Assembly (NCBI GenBank): GCA_034509735.1
Contig: JACGWO010000004.1
Span: 10,273,395 to 10,337,394 of the forward strand
Direction of reading: 5' to 3'
DNA length: 64,000 nt
Source of the DNA: Sesamum alatum
Lineage: Eukaryota; Streptophyta; Magnoliopsida; Lamiales; Pedaliaceae
Part shown: positions 1 to 13,200 of the stretch, piece after piece
Layout of the letters: every line of letters begins with the position of its first letter
How positions within the stretch are numbered: position 1 is the stretch's first letter
The notes under the pieces: generated by a model
What the model saw: only the letters and a program-made list of their open reading frames with translations
Databases searched by the model: none
What the model was told of the DNA's origin: nothing
Program-made: the position numbers and the translations under genes

Positions 1-222
1 AGGGGTAAAGGCACTGGTAACAAAGATGGTGACCACACTATGGATGGGGGTGTGAGGGGGTCCAGAGCACAAGTCACTCAGAGACAGACCCAAGCAAGAA
101 TATATAACATGACCAGAGAGGAAGCTCCGCTCCGAATGACGTGATTATCAGGTACGATTTTGTTATTTGACGTTGAGGCTTATGTTTTGATTGATCCTAG
201 CTCTACACATTCATATAATGAA
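1..222 (+). pseudogene. Ty3/gypsy polyprotein fragment (end of gag and start of protease)
   Basis: Frame 1 reads from the first base as a basic, Gly/Gln-rich gag tail. It then has a YNMTREEAP-like stretch and a protease core, EAYVLIDPSSTHSY. That matches the VLIDPGSTHSF region of plant Ty3/gypsy proteases, with the catalytic Asp kept and Gly changed to Ser. One in-frame TGA lies near base 150, and the frame ends just after the protease motif in AT-rich non-coding DNA. This is therefore a dead fragment whose left part lies outside the window. The family call rests on the protease motif and the spacing from the basic gag tail; the lineage cannot be named. Confidence 0.65.
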
Positions 223-570
223 TGATTTAATACGTTTCAATAATATTTATATAAATAAATATTTAATACAATTCATATGAATTTTATCATTATAATTTCA
301 ATATCTACTACAACAAAATGCATTTGTTTCAAAATTCACATATATTAGAATTATTAGTCAATATCTCATATTTTAGTTGTAGATGATATTAAAATATGGT
401 ATTTTGGTTTATATTGTCTAGAAGCTTAATCAACAACTTAGTATGTTTTGACAATTTTTTTTTTAAAATACATATTTAATACAATTCATATAAATTTTGT
501 AGAATAGTCCATATATTTTGTCGTTGTTTTGAAAAAAAAAATTCAAATTGGAGCTCATGAGCTCGAGCTC

Positions 571-630
571 GAGCTCGAGCCCGTAAGACACAGACTCGTC
601 GAGCTCGAGCCCATAAGACACAGACTCGTC
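571..630. repeat. Two-copy 30-bp tandem repeat rich in GAGCTCGAGC
   Basis: Units 571-600 and 601-630 differ at one base. Both begin GAGCTCGAGCCC and end CACAGACTCGTC. They are flanked on both sides by more alternating GAGCTC/CGAGCT sequence (about 551-680), which is self-complementary and much more GC-rich than its surroundings. Confidence 0.85.
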
Positions 631-1236
631 GAGCTCGAGCTCATTTACCTAAGCTCAAGCTCGATTTTTCGGCCGAGCTCGGCTCGTTGCAAGTTAGAAT
701 GATGGTTGTTTTCTTTTGTCACTTTAATTTTGTATTTTTTTATTGCAATTAACAATACATACATTTTCATAATGAAACACATTTACAAATAAGTACATCA
801 ATTACACTACTTTAATACTACAACAATCAAATAGAAAAAAGTACAGTTACAACTAATGCTTTTATTACTCCTTGATTAGACTCTAAATACTTCATTTTTA
901 TGTCAATTCTTCACAAATAGATAAAAATTCTTTGTAATTCTCTTCCACTCTGTGACCTGTTTGATTCAACCTCTTCTTCACTTTCTGACATATTAATTAT
1001 GCTTTGATCGGAATTTTTGTCGGAGACACGGATAGGATCCAACTAACAAAAAAAAAGAAAATTGAACTGATTTACTTTACAATTGCAGAACAATTTATCT
1101 TTAGTTTCTTCGGTTAGACCAACGACCCATATGGCCGCATTCCTATGACAATGATATTTAGTGCTTTTGTACCTCAAATCAACAATATCATCTTTTTTTC
1201 TTGAGAGGTGAATTTACAAGTGGGTAATGAAACAAA

Positions 1237-1237
<1 letters not shown>

Positions 1238-1295
<58 letters not shown>
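1238..1295. repeat. (AAT)n microsatellite
   Basis: About 19 uninterrupted AAT units. This is an ordinary plant trinucleotide repeat. Confidence 0.95.
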
Positions 1296-1296
<1 letters not shown>

Positions 1297-1705
1297 GATG
1301 AAAATTAAATAAGCAATAAATCAATAACAAAATGGAATTTATTTATTTTTTTTTGGAAAAAGGATTAAGTGTTGTATTTAATATTACACGGGGATTTTTC
1401 TGCCTCATTACGGATTTGGCACGATTTCACCAAAACATAGGGAGCATTATGCAATTCTCATTATTTTACTTGTCATGTAACGATTAAATGGTACACCTTA
1501 ACCACCTACATATCCAAACTTGGTCAGCAAAAAACATCAAGTTTGGTGATTGCCACAGTGGATTAAAGTTTCGTTTCCAATGCATGTTTCGAGTTTATAA
1601 ATATTAGAAATTCTTCACAAACGTTTCGGCAATATTATAAAAAAAATCATTAAATTAAAAAAACATACATAATACTCATAGAAAAAATTAACGCCTCTTT
1701 TACTT

Positions 1706-1741
1706 GCAAGGACTAGCCATGATATCATGGCTAATCCTTGC
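1706..1741. repeat. 36-bp near-perfect palindrome, possible MITE terminus
   Basis: The left half GCAAGGACTAGCCATGAT pairs with the right half with a single mismatch and no spacer. It sits between 'ttttact' and 'agtaatatgttt', in the style of plant miniature inverted-repeat elements. I cannot find a convincing second end, so the element type is open. Confidence 0.5.
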
Positions 1742-2267
1742 TAGTAATATGTTTACTTTTTTTTTAGCCCAGCCCGTGATTAGTGAAGGAAGCCCGTATG
1801 TTGAGGTGATAATTGCAGGATTAAAATCTACTTCTCCACCCTAAAATTATTTTATCACCATGGCCCACTTCTTTTGATTAATTTTCCGTTTCCCTTTATG
1901 TCCTCATCCTTATTCTTTTTATACCCACTTTGCCATTCGATTTTAATTTATTTACATCCAAAACATTGGTCATGATGTGATAGAAAACTTTTTAATGATG
2001 TGACAACACATGTAGAAAATTTTTAGTGATGTGACAATACATGCAAAAACACTATTCACATACACAAAAATCAAAATGAATAATGATTTAATCCTACTTC
2101 TCAATATTCAAGTAAACAAAATACTAAACAATCTTATTTACTCTTATCACACTTTTAATCACATTTTAGTCAATCCATAGTTAATTCATACCTAAGAAGT
2201 AAAATTGCCCTAAAAGTATTACCTTTCTTTTTTTAATTCAGATATATGTAGCTTAATTTTGTATCAT

Positions 2268-2327
2268 TTAGGTGGTATTATTATGTATTTGAAGTTTTTA
2301 GGTGGTATTATTATGTATTTGAAGTTA
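2268..2327. repeat. Two-copy 30-bp tandem repeat
   Basis: Two adjacent copies begin TTAGGTGGTATTATTATG and end TTTGAAGTT. The second copy starts at 2298. They are identical over 29 bp, so the duplication is recent. Confidence 0.9.
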
Positions 2328-2989
2328 TTAATTGATGTAGTTGCCACTAAAACTAAAAGATAATATAACATTTATTTTTAACCGTATTATAAAATATCTA
2401 TATTGCATCGATATTTATACATATAACATTACTAATTTAATTTAATATTAAATTTGTTCTCATTAAATGAAATACTTGTATATAACACAAGAATTTAAAT
2501 ATTTGAGTTAGAAGTACGAAATAAATATTTTGCTAAAAAATTAGAAAAAGTAAAAAGTTTCTTAAGAAACTCAAAGATTTCAAAAGAAAATTAACAAATA
2601 AAATGTTTTGAAGAAAACTAGATAATTTCGAAGCTAGCATGTAATTTTATTTTCATAACATCAAAAAAGAAAATGTTTCTATAGTTGCAATAAAAACGCA
2701 TGAAAATTTTAAATAACAATTGCCCTTCCTCTGTGTATCAGTAATTGAAGTGGGATAAAGGGGAGAAACAAAGACTACAAGGAATGAAAAGTCGTAAGCA
2801 ATTATGTTATATTACCAGGTTTAACTCATTACTTTATGAGATAATGAGAGTCGAGCTCATATATTTATAGGCTTACAAAATGTAGAGTCCTACCCAAAAC
2901 AGATTTCGAAAGGTAAAATCAACTAAGTGAAAAGACTTCAAGGAAAAATATGATCCTAACCAACTTACCAATAACTAATAAGATGATCT

Positions 2990-5900
2990 TCACCACTTTC
3001 GGCTTAGGTCTAACTTATGGATCCAATGATCAAGTTGACTGGATACACATTCTGAACCTGTGGATCCATATGAACTGAACTTTTTGATTGCATTTTCGAC
3101 TCCAAGAAACTCGTACACGTCCTCATCAAATGATGGGCTTATACTTCTAAGCTCAGCAAGACTCAGATCTTGAAGCTGGCATTTTCTTGAAACACAGAAA
3201 GCAACAGACCTTCCGACTATATCATGAGAAGTTCTGAAAGGTATTCCCTGCACACAGTACCACATCACCATTAGCCTTTGCCCGTTCCAAATCTCAAGGG
3301 AGCACTTAACTTCATTTTTATTTTGTTCTTTCTTTTCTATGCTGCTATATATTAACATACTTGATGTCAGCAAAATGGGCTAGTCATGAAAAAGAAATTC
3401 TCACATTCTATTAGCAAAAGCAATGTTACATGTTTGGGAGTAGGACTTAAAGACTAGGATGGGTGACAGCAGAATGTATGATTCATAAAGGGGCGTTATA
3501 ATACCTTTTTGACAAGGTAATCTGCAAGTGTTGTTGCATCAAGGTGACCAGCTGGCAGAGCATTCCGGATCCTCTCCTGATTAAAGGTGATATTGTCTGC
3601 AAATTCTGCAGACACTTCAAGCATTCCCATTATTGTTTTGACACTGTCAAATACAGGTTCTTTATCTTCCTGTTTCAAGGGGATAAAAAGTTAAGGTTCT
3701 TTGCATTGACTCTAAGACCACAATTACATAAACTTCAAAAATTGCTAGGCAATATATAATCAAGAGAAGATAAGAGAGTGATCGACGATGATAAGAGAGG
3801 AGTAAACAGAGGGATAAGGACGGGTAGTTTGTAAGAGATAGCAAGCATGGGACATCAGCAAATGACACTGGACCAGGACCACTTCGAATTATGTAACTGC
3901 AGTTGTGTTATATTTAACCTGTAAATCCCGGTTGTATGCATGCGGAAGACCCTTGCACAATACAAGAAGTGAAACCAGGTCTCCTACAACTCTGGCAGAT
4001 TTGCCTCGGACGAGTTCCATCGGGTCTGGGTTCTTTTTCTGAGGCATTATACTACTTCCAGTTGACACAGAGTCACTAGGGGTGAGAAAGCCAAATTCTT
4101 CTGATGCCCATAGTACCCATTCTTCCCCAAGCCGAGAGAGATGTATGGCTGTGATGGAATTTGCAGAGAGCAACTCCAAAACAAAATCTCGATCTGAAAC
4201 TGCATCAATGCTGTTTCATATGATAAGGTTACCAATAATTCAAGAAATTCAATTCAATGTGGAACATAATAGATAAGAGTGAATCGAAATACTAGATCCA
4301 TTGAATACATCTCAATCGCGGAAAAAGTCCACCAATTATGTATACATCAATAAGAGCAAATGTGTGGAAAGCACCCAAAGATACCCACAATGAAGCATTA
4401 ACATTATTAGATGCAAAATACAAATGAACAGGACAACTTGGTTCCTGAAATTCATCAGACCTCTTTCTTTACAAAGGCAACAGGTCATCACATCATCATG
4501 CATGCCTGAGGAACTTAGCTCTACCCTGAACTTACCTCTACGTGGAAAACTTTTATACACTAGGTTTACTGATATATTAGGTCAAGAGTCATGTCATTTA
4601 GATAATGCTGACCCGAAACTACAAGTGTAAAGAGCTATCTTGTAAAAGAACATAAAGGAAAATCCACTTTGAACTGACTATCTTAAGTTAAAGCTTGCTC
4701 CCTCTTAGAAGCATAGGACTTATCTGAAAGCCAAAAATTTAATATAGGATATAAGTCTATACAAGTAAGATGGAGAAATGCTACTAATAAGAGTCATAAA
4801 AAGTAGGTGTTTCAGTTTCCAGGAGAACTGGATGGATTGTCATTGTGCCCGTAGAAGGGGGTACGGATACAATGCCTAGATTTTGAGAGGGAAATGTAAG
4901 AACACTGACTTACAAAATAAATAAAGAAATAATATAGAACAGAACAAAATCATGCACCGCATGTAAGACTCTTTCAACTTATAGGAGTTATAGATATTCT
5001 GATCCTACCTATTTCTCATGGGAGCAGTGAACCCCAGAGCCTCGGAAGTCATAAACCTATCAATGGGCAGGCCAGTACCAGCTAATGCACAGGCACCCAG
5101 AGGACAGAAATTCATTCTCACGCGGCAGTCTAGCAAACGGGATGCATCGCGTTCAAGCTACAACACATCATTGAACCAGTGATTAGCATCATGGAAGGTG
5201 ATCATAAATTTAAAGCATCTCTAACAAATGAAGATGATCCACAGATTACTAACTGAAACTGCAAAGGAGAAACCATGAAAAGATGGAAAGAAAAGGAGAA
5301 GTAAAGGAACAAGGAAAAGAAGACAAATTTGGAAGAGGAGAGAGAAAACAACCACCACCACAAGGAGAAAAACCATATCAAATTGTCACAAGGATAAACC
5401 ATACTAATACAAGATGATTCATAGGAGTATCTCAGACAAAAGGCTTCCCTTTTGAATGGGGGATAGTATTCCACCACATTCAACACTAAGGACACCAAAT
5501 AAGTCTCAAACAATAGAAGGATTTCCTCAACTAATGCTGTAGGACATGCATTGCATGCTATTGATGCTGACCTTACAGTTTGGGCTTAGGGTTCAGACTC
5601 CGGTTGGATGATTATTTTAAAGTAGTTCATGATGATCACTTTAGTTTTTCTTATTTACTTATCCTGAGAAAATCGTGATTATACCACAACATAATTTTTC
5701 TGTCTTCTTCATGCTTATACACAAGTGATAACTAGAATGGTTCAACATATTATACACTATATCAGTCTTACCATAACCAACTAACCTGCTCGACGTATGC
5801 CAAAAGAAGATGTTGCAGAAGAACAGGTTGCGCCCTTTGCAAATGAGTATACCCTGGAACTATCAGACCCTCATTCTTCAGAGCCAGCTTGACCAGCGCA

Positions 5901-6856
5901 CCCTGCAGAATGCAGAAAACAACTATCCAAGTTGGCAGAAGAAGAAAATCTTATGGATAAAGATGGCTTCAATTGTTGCAAAAAGTTAATGAATATTGTC
6001 AGGCGATCTCAGTTGAGCACTGATGGTGCTAACACATGAAGATATATTACTGATAACATAACACATTCCGGTCAGTACAATGTTATCGATTGGATAATAT
6101 TCTTATTCTATCAAAGATCAATATCATGAGGAACTCCACAGTAAGTTAAATGAGACAACAAGATACCAACAAGTTACTGGAGTAAAGTACCTGCAGATGC
6201 TTAATACGTAAAACAATTGCATCAATTGCATCTCGACACCAGAGGCGAAAATCAGTGCAAACTTGATCGTTTCTACTGCGAGCAGTGTGAAGCTTTTTTG
6301 CAGGCTCGCCAACCAGGTCAGTAAGTGCCGCCTCAATGTTCATGTGCACATCCTCTCTGTCAGTCCTCCAGGCAAACTCTCCTCTCTCAATCTGCCTCTC
6401 AATCTCATCAAGACCTTTCAAAATATTGTCCCTGTCGCTGTCGGTCATCAATCCCTATAGCGATAATTATACAACAGAACTAAGAAAGCAATTAACAAGC
6501 ATTTGTAAAGTAGCAACATCACATTTAAATCTAGGAAAATATCCACAGACTATTGGCACCTGACGAGCAAGCATGGCCGCATGTGCACGGCTGCCCATGA
6601 TGTCATGCTTGTAAAGGGCTTTGTCAAATGAGATTGACTCTGTGAATTTCTCCACTGCATCGGTGACACTCTCCTCAAAGCGTCCTCCCCAGAGCTTCAC
6701 CTCTTTGGAGCTCATCTGCACGGCGGCGACCGAGAATGAGCGACGTTGAACTACTACCGGCAGGTTAGGACTTCTAACAATGGGAGTGAACAAGGGTTTA
6801 GGTAGCGCTGAGAAAAATGGCATGGTTTCTGCCGAGTAGACTAACAATGACTCCAT
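2990..6856 (-). CDS. ASL: Argininosuccinate lyase, chloroplast type, seven exons
   Basis: It cleaves argininosuccinate to arginine and fumarate, the last step of arginine synthesis, expected in the plastid stroma. Exons in coding order: 6560-6856, 6191-6454, 5786-5902, 5009-5157, 3919-4210, 3505-3669, 2990-3247 (stop included). All introns are GT-AG and the joined frame is open for 513 codons, close to the usual plant length. The first ATG (MESLLVYS) is at 6856; a second in-frame ATG lies at 6823. The first ~50 residues are rich in Ser/Arg/Pro and poor in acids, like a transit peptide, before the conserved KLWGGRF. Family motifs: [10 protein letters not shown] (~155-165), [10 protein letters not shown] (~204) and the fumarase/aspartase superfamily signature [12 protein letters not shown] (~327-338) with the catalytic Ser loop. 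No broken motif is seen, so the gene looks functional. A Site II-like TGGGCT occurs upstream at about 6993. Confidence 0.96.
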
Positions 6857-9800
6857 TATCAACTGCTAGGGCAAATTGGCAGGTCTTGTCGGCTAAAATG
6901 GGTTGGGTTTACAAAGAGGATCCAGGTAAAGGGCTCCATTGCAAAAAACAACATAAATTCATTTTCTATCTATTCTCCATCTCTATTATTAAAAAGTTTG
7001 AATGGGCTAAATAATTTTTTTCATCTATACTATTATAAAGAGAATATGTCTTATAAACACAAAGTGGTAATTTTCATACTATTACATTAAATTATTATAA
7101 TACCAAAAATCTCTTTCAACTTCCCAACTCATGTAACTGAATTAAATACCCAATTAAGTCCCTTTAGAAAAATAATTTCATGCATTTACATGTATTCAAA
7201 ATTTAAATTTACTTCCATTTTGTTTAAGTTTATTGTTAATTGAAACAGAGATAACATATTAATTAGTCTTTGTGTTGTATGTACATATAATAATTACTAT
7301 CAATATACAATATATTGTACAAAGTTTTAATTATTAAATTAATTTGAGTAAAATATGTATTGATAATTAATGCATTAGAAACAAGTTATTAGAGAATTTT
7401 TGTATATGAGGTTGTAAAGAAGTGATAAATTTTAATATATACGAATAAATTATGAGTTTCAAAAAATTAAAAAGCATTACTAAAAATTATGCGCGCAGGT
7501 ACTGTGTGCCATAGTTCTAATTTTATTAGTTTGACAAAAATATCTTTATAACTATATTAATTTTAGTGATATTTTTATTAATTAATATTATTATCATTAT
7601 TTAACTTAATTTTTATAATATATTGAATTAATAAATATATTAATCAAAAACATTGAACTTAGACAATTTTGTACCAAAATTATTAATAAGTTCATTGAAT
7701 TGTATAAATTCAAATCAAAAATTACTAACTTCATGTGATTAATGTTCTAAGTATGTCTCATGATTACATGCAATCTAAATCTAAATATTTATTTAAATTA
7801 TCTATGTTTATATATAAGAGTTTGAGTATACTATTCATAGTCCTTAACTTTTTTTCCAAAGACAAAAGTATCTGTATATAAGATGTCATTAAAACATTAA
7901 ATTTGTATATTAACATTGATCATATTTTATACAAATTCTATTTTACATGTAAGGATAAAAAATAAATAAAACACATAAAGAACAAAAAACTAATAGTGCG
8001 CAATTGAGTTAATAAGGGATTAATAATTATTCAATTTTTCTAATTTTTAATTATTTTTCAGCGAAAAAAATAAGTTGATAATTAAATGTAACGATCTAAT
8101 AATTTTAACTAAAAATAATGTAATAAAAAAGCACTCTAATAGATAATTATGATTATGTAATGTATAATTTTTTGAGTACGATAATAATTATGTTGGGTAT
8201 AATTTTATATTAAATTAATAACTTAAATGATTGAAATATTAAAATAAAAAAAATTTAAAACTACTAAAATTCTCTAAAAAAAGTAGTTTATAAGAATCTT
8301 CAAAAGGTGATTACTCAATAGGAGTGTATACGTGTACTGAACACTCCAAAAAATTGGGATGGGAAAAAGAATCAATCACGAGACAAGAATTAAGTAAAGT
8401 TATAAATTTTATTTTCTTGCATAGAGAAAATAAAAAATTATAATAATTGTACAATTTAACGGAGGAACACGTAATTATTCTATGATTCTCACCGGTTTTA
8501 TTATTTCAATATTAACATTTTTATATACAAACTTATCTATGTTATATATATTATTGAAATTAAAAATGAGATCAAGAAGAGTGAACATACTAAAAAATTC
8601 AAACTATATATAAACATATGTCCTTTTACGTTATATTTCAAAGTTCTGAACAAGCAATTTGGCAAAAAAATTAATTTGTATATCTACTCAAATTTTTGTT
8701 AAGGCAGTAAGTAATTAACTTTATATGGTTATTGTTCTGTTGAAGAATTGTTTTCAACTTGAGTTCAATTCAAAACAAGATTGGTTGAACAGTGAATTAT
8801 TAGATGCAAATTAAAATAATATATATATAATATTTTAAACAAAATTTTATCAAAAAGTATTCATAATGTTTTATATGAGATGTACTTGTATATGCAATTA
8901 AAAGATATGGTGGATTTTCTCAAATTAATTTTATGATTTAAACTTTAAAATCATAGTATTTATTGCAGTATTATTATTATTATGTTGATGTGTGGGATAA
9001 AATCGAAAAACTTCTTTTATATATTATATTCTTCGATAATATTATTTTTTTTTATAGAAACAATGCCAAATACCAATGTAATTTTCCTAAAGCAAAGCAA
9101 GTTTAGTAAAATGTAAAATATACATACACAAATTTTTATGAGAATTGATCTCATGATCTTACTATCATTAATAATTATTTTTATACCCGAGTCTTGAACA
9201 TGAATGCCCCTCTCCCTCTCCCTCTCTTGCACTATGTACATTGCTCAATGTTTTTTAATTTTAAACATCTTAGACCAATAGAAAATATGAACAACTTCCA
9301 AAACAATTATTTTAAAGGGCGTACGACAGAATATGGGTTAATATTACAAACACTATAAATGCAACATGAAATTAAGAATTTTAAAAATGTTTAGAATATT
9401 TTATATAAATACAGGAGTTTGCGGATGCAAAGTTTTAGACAAATGTAAAAGTTGAGAGAAGTTTTAAAAAGGTTTTATGTCTAAGTCTAGAAGGCTCTAT
9501 AGTATTTAAAAATATTTTCGAAAGAGGTTTTGTAAGCTTATCATCACACCATTACGATTAATCTTCATCGTCGATTTGAAGAGCCACATGTATAAATATT
9601 GGATTGGAGTTCATTTTTAATAATCAAGATTCGATATCAATATTTTCATCAAAGTTTTTCATTAAAATCTTTTTACTTATTTACACATTATATAAAAACG
9701 GAGAAAGAAAAAAATAAATATTGAAAAAAATAGGCAGATGGCGGCGGCCGCTGGAGTGGGCGTGGTGTTTGAGGTTGAGCATTGAGCAGTAGAAAAAAGT

Positions 9801-10269
9801 GAGGGTTGGTGAAGAATGAACATTGAATTTTTTTCCCTATTTTTATGAACATTAAAAGTTGAAAATTAACAAAAACAACCTGACATATTCACTAAAGATA
9901 AATAATTCCTTATTACTTTATTAATTATATTATTTTTAAATATATTTTTGTAACACATTAATTACCGAATAAATATTTTTATGTTTTCTTCATATATCTG
10001 AATAAGTTTCAATATCTATTAACTTCTATATTATTGTTATTGTTTATTATTAAACATAAATATAAAGATTATTAGGATATATTGTAGAAAGGGAAAAAGT
10101 AATTGGTGAGTAATTTGTTATAAAAATATATAGAGTAAAATTACATTTACAAAAAGGCGCATGAGGTCCATTTATACAAACACTTTATATACTTTGTAAA
10201 TTACAAATTATACCCCTTGATATTGTAATTACAACTGCACTCTCTATTCAATGAAATTTTTATATTAGC
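6857..10269. other. AT-rich intergenic spacer upstream of ASL
   Basis: The first ~170 bases hold the ASL 5' leader and presumably its promoter; a TATA-like stretch lies near 7029-7042 on the minus strand. The rest is very AT-rich, with no frame I recognise. A CT-rich simple repeat is at 9207-9226. An isolated CpG-rich patch with a GCGGCCGC site lies near 9738-9765. Confidence 0.6.
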
Positions 10270-13200
10270 GAAAATATGCATTATTGCATTAATTAATCTG
10301 GTTTGGGATCAAATGAAATAGCTGCCCTTACATACTCAAGTAACTCCTCAATTCCTCATAAATAAGTACTAACCAAATGGGCTAGGAAATGGGTTGGCTT
10401 ATTACCATCCCTCTTAATAAAATTGAAAGATACTATGCCAAGATATTGGCCTAATGCCTGAGTGTGTTGAAGAAGTGGGCTAAGAAAAGAATTGTCCTCA
10501 GCAGTAGACTTCAGCTGTTGGATGAGCTAATAGCAATCTCCTTCGAGGATAATCTTCTCCCTTCCTTTGTCTGCTGCCAATTTCATAGTTGTGCGGGCTG
10601 CAAGTGTTTCACGTGGTTCGCTGCGTTAACCTCATGATAAATGACCACTCAGCAGTCAATACATTTACCTGCAGAATCCGGGGCCAGCACTCTAGCTCTA
10701 GAACCTCGTGGATGGGTGAAAATAGCTCCATCAAAGTTGATTCTGATGTTGTCAATTGAAGGAGGATTCCGTCGTGCTGCATTTGGATGTGTTTCTTCCT
10801 TCCTACGTCTCTAGCATGCTATCTTATACGCTTGCAGAAAGCTTTGAGCTTTTTGAATAACTATAGTTGGCGCAACCTTCTCATCTTATATAAGGGTTCT
10901 ATTCTACTTATCCAAAGCATCCAACACATGGAAAAAAACCACGGTACTTGTTCTGATCAAGTCTGCTTTTGACTCGTCTTATCTAGTCATCAAACGAGCC
11001 ATTACAAGAACTCATTATATGCTACGGAAGGTTACTCAATGTCCAAGTCATTCTCGCAAACGAACAAGAAAATAACGCATTATGGCCATCCTCCTCTTGC
11101 TCCTCACATCTTGACATCGGCCTTCATCCTAGCATTTCCTTCGAGTAAGACTCCCTACTGTGGGGATGGCGTTTTTGCATGCCCTCCATGCAAACATCTA
11201 ATTTTAGGTGGAAGTTTGAGCTTCCAAATAAATTGCCATCCACCCTTGTGATCCTCCAAGCTCGTCGAACCCATTGCTATAGACAGAAAATTGTGAATGT
11301 TATAAGCCGATCAAATAGAGAAATCACCTTTCATGGAGCGATGCCAAATGAGTTTATCCTCCACCAACCTGCTCAAGGGATACATAGGATCGAATCCACA
11401 TCTTCCAAAGAGAAAATACCCCGAACAAGCTCAACGTTCCATTCCTGTCCATTATCAGAAATGAGATCTCTAATTGTGGCTTTGGGGTCCCGTCCGAGTG
11501 CTGGAGAAAAGACTTTGAATGTGTGTTCCCTTGGTAGCCAATGGTCATCCCATATGCGAACCCTCGATCCATCTCTACTCGTCCATCTTAAGCTACTTTT
11601 TACAAGGTCTTGACCTATAACAATACTTTGCCAGGTATATGAATATCTCGATCCTTTTGTGGCTTCAAGAAAATTTGTTGTTGGATAGTACCTAGCCTTA
11701 AGTAGTCGACTAAGCAAGGAATAGGGTCTTTTCAGAAGGCGCCACCCATGTTGGCAATAAAAGCCATATTGAAACTATGTAAATCTCGAAGACCAAGGCC
11801 CGTCATTTAGTTTCTTACACACTTTACCCCATTTCAACCAATGTATCCTATTTTATCACCAATATCCCAGAAGAAGGCAACCATTGGTCCACTAATATCA
11901 CTAAGAAAACTCACCAGTAACGAAAACAAGGCATTGCATAGGTAGGGATAGATTGAAGTACCGATTTAATGAGTGTCAACTTGTATGCTTGTGGGAGGTA
12001 CTTTTCTTTCCACCCTATTGTCCTCGCATTGACACGTTGTCTAATGTTCTTAAACAAGTCTTTTCTTGAACTATTTTCCTGGGAGCCCCAAGTAAATATC
12101 ATATCTTGTTTCAACTTATAGACCAAAGGCCAATCTCGTTTACTCAAGCTCCTCTATATTTCGATTGAATACCACAGTTGATTTCTCCAAGTTTATTTAT
12201 TGTCCTGAGACCCTTGAATACCTCTCTAGGACATCCTTAATGCATGCAAAAGATTGCTCATTAGCTTGGCAACAAATCAACGTATCATCCGTGAATAATA
12301 AATCGCTCACACTCAGTGATCCCCTACAAATCGTGATTCCTTTCAAGCTTTCCTCCTGTTCTTCTTTTTGGATCATACAACTGAGTACCTCTGCGTAAAG
12401 AAGAAACAAATACTGTGACAGGGGATCTCTTCGACAGATGCCCCTTTGAGGATGTAATAGACCAAAGTGTTCACCGTTAAGTATAAGATAGAAACATACT
12501 GTAGAAATGCACTCTTGCACTAAAGAAACAAATGGATCATTTAACCCCACTTTAATAAGTACTCTTTTTAATAAAGTCCACTCAACATGGTCGTATGCCT
12601 TACTCAGATCAAATTTTAAATTGGCATTACCTTCCTTGCCTCGTCACTTATTTCTAAGGAAATGATTGACTTCTAATGTAATAAGGACATTGTTAATTAT
12701 AATCCTACTAGGTAGGAACGCTGATTGAGGATAAAAAATGATGCTATTAAGTATGTGTTTCAAATGATTAGCTAGAACTTTAGAGGCAAACTTGTATATC
12801 AAATTGCAGAGACTAATTGGTTTAAACTGAGACACTATTTCAGGTTTTTTACACTTGGGAACAAGGACGATATAAGTATGATTCAATTTCTGAGGAAGGG
12901 TTCTATATTCAAGAAGTGTAAAATACTATCAATAGTACCGACAATATGCCAATAAGTATGAAAAACTTGTGCTGGTATACAATTGGGTCCGAGGGACCAG
13001 TGGGATGCATCTGTTTGAGAGCCATGATGATCTCCTTGATAGTGTATGACTGATTTAATGATCAGTTCATGTCATCATTTATGTGTTCCCCACATATTGC
13101 AGGACTTCTTCAATGTGTTGCGGATTAGGCTGGGATGATTCAAACATCTTATGGAAATAGGTAAGAAGCAATCTTAAATGTCTTCTTTCTTCTCTTTCCA

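Larger units (their letters stand above)
223..2989. other. AT-rich intergenic spacer
   Basis: I see no gene here. The stretch is very AT-rich and contains the tandem repeats, the microsatellite and the palindrome listed separately. It also runs into the 3' flank of the argininosuccinate lyase gene, whose transcript ends somewhere below base 2990. I could not place its poly(A) site with confidence. Confidence 0.6.

Noticed and set aside
7021..7520. Helitron-like start (TCATCTATACTATTATAAAGAG) and GCGCGCAGGTAC text near the other end
   Set aside because: No clear terminal hairpin followed by CTRR, and no A/T insertion site. The resemblance is to a common AT-rich motif only.
9738..9765. CpG-rich patch with a GCGGCCGC site as a CpG-island promoter
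   Set aside because: It is under 40 bp long, with no gene on either side.
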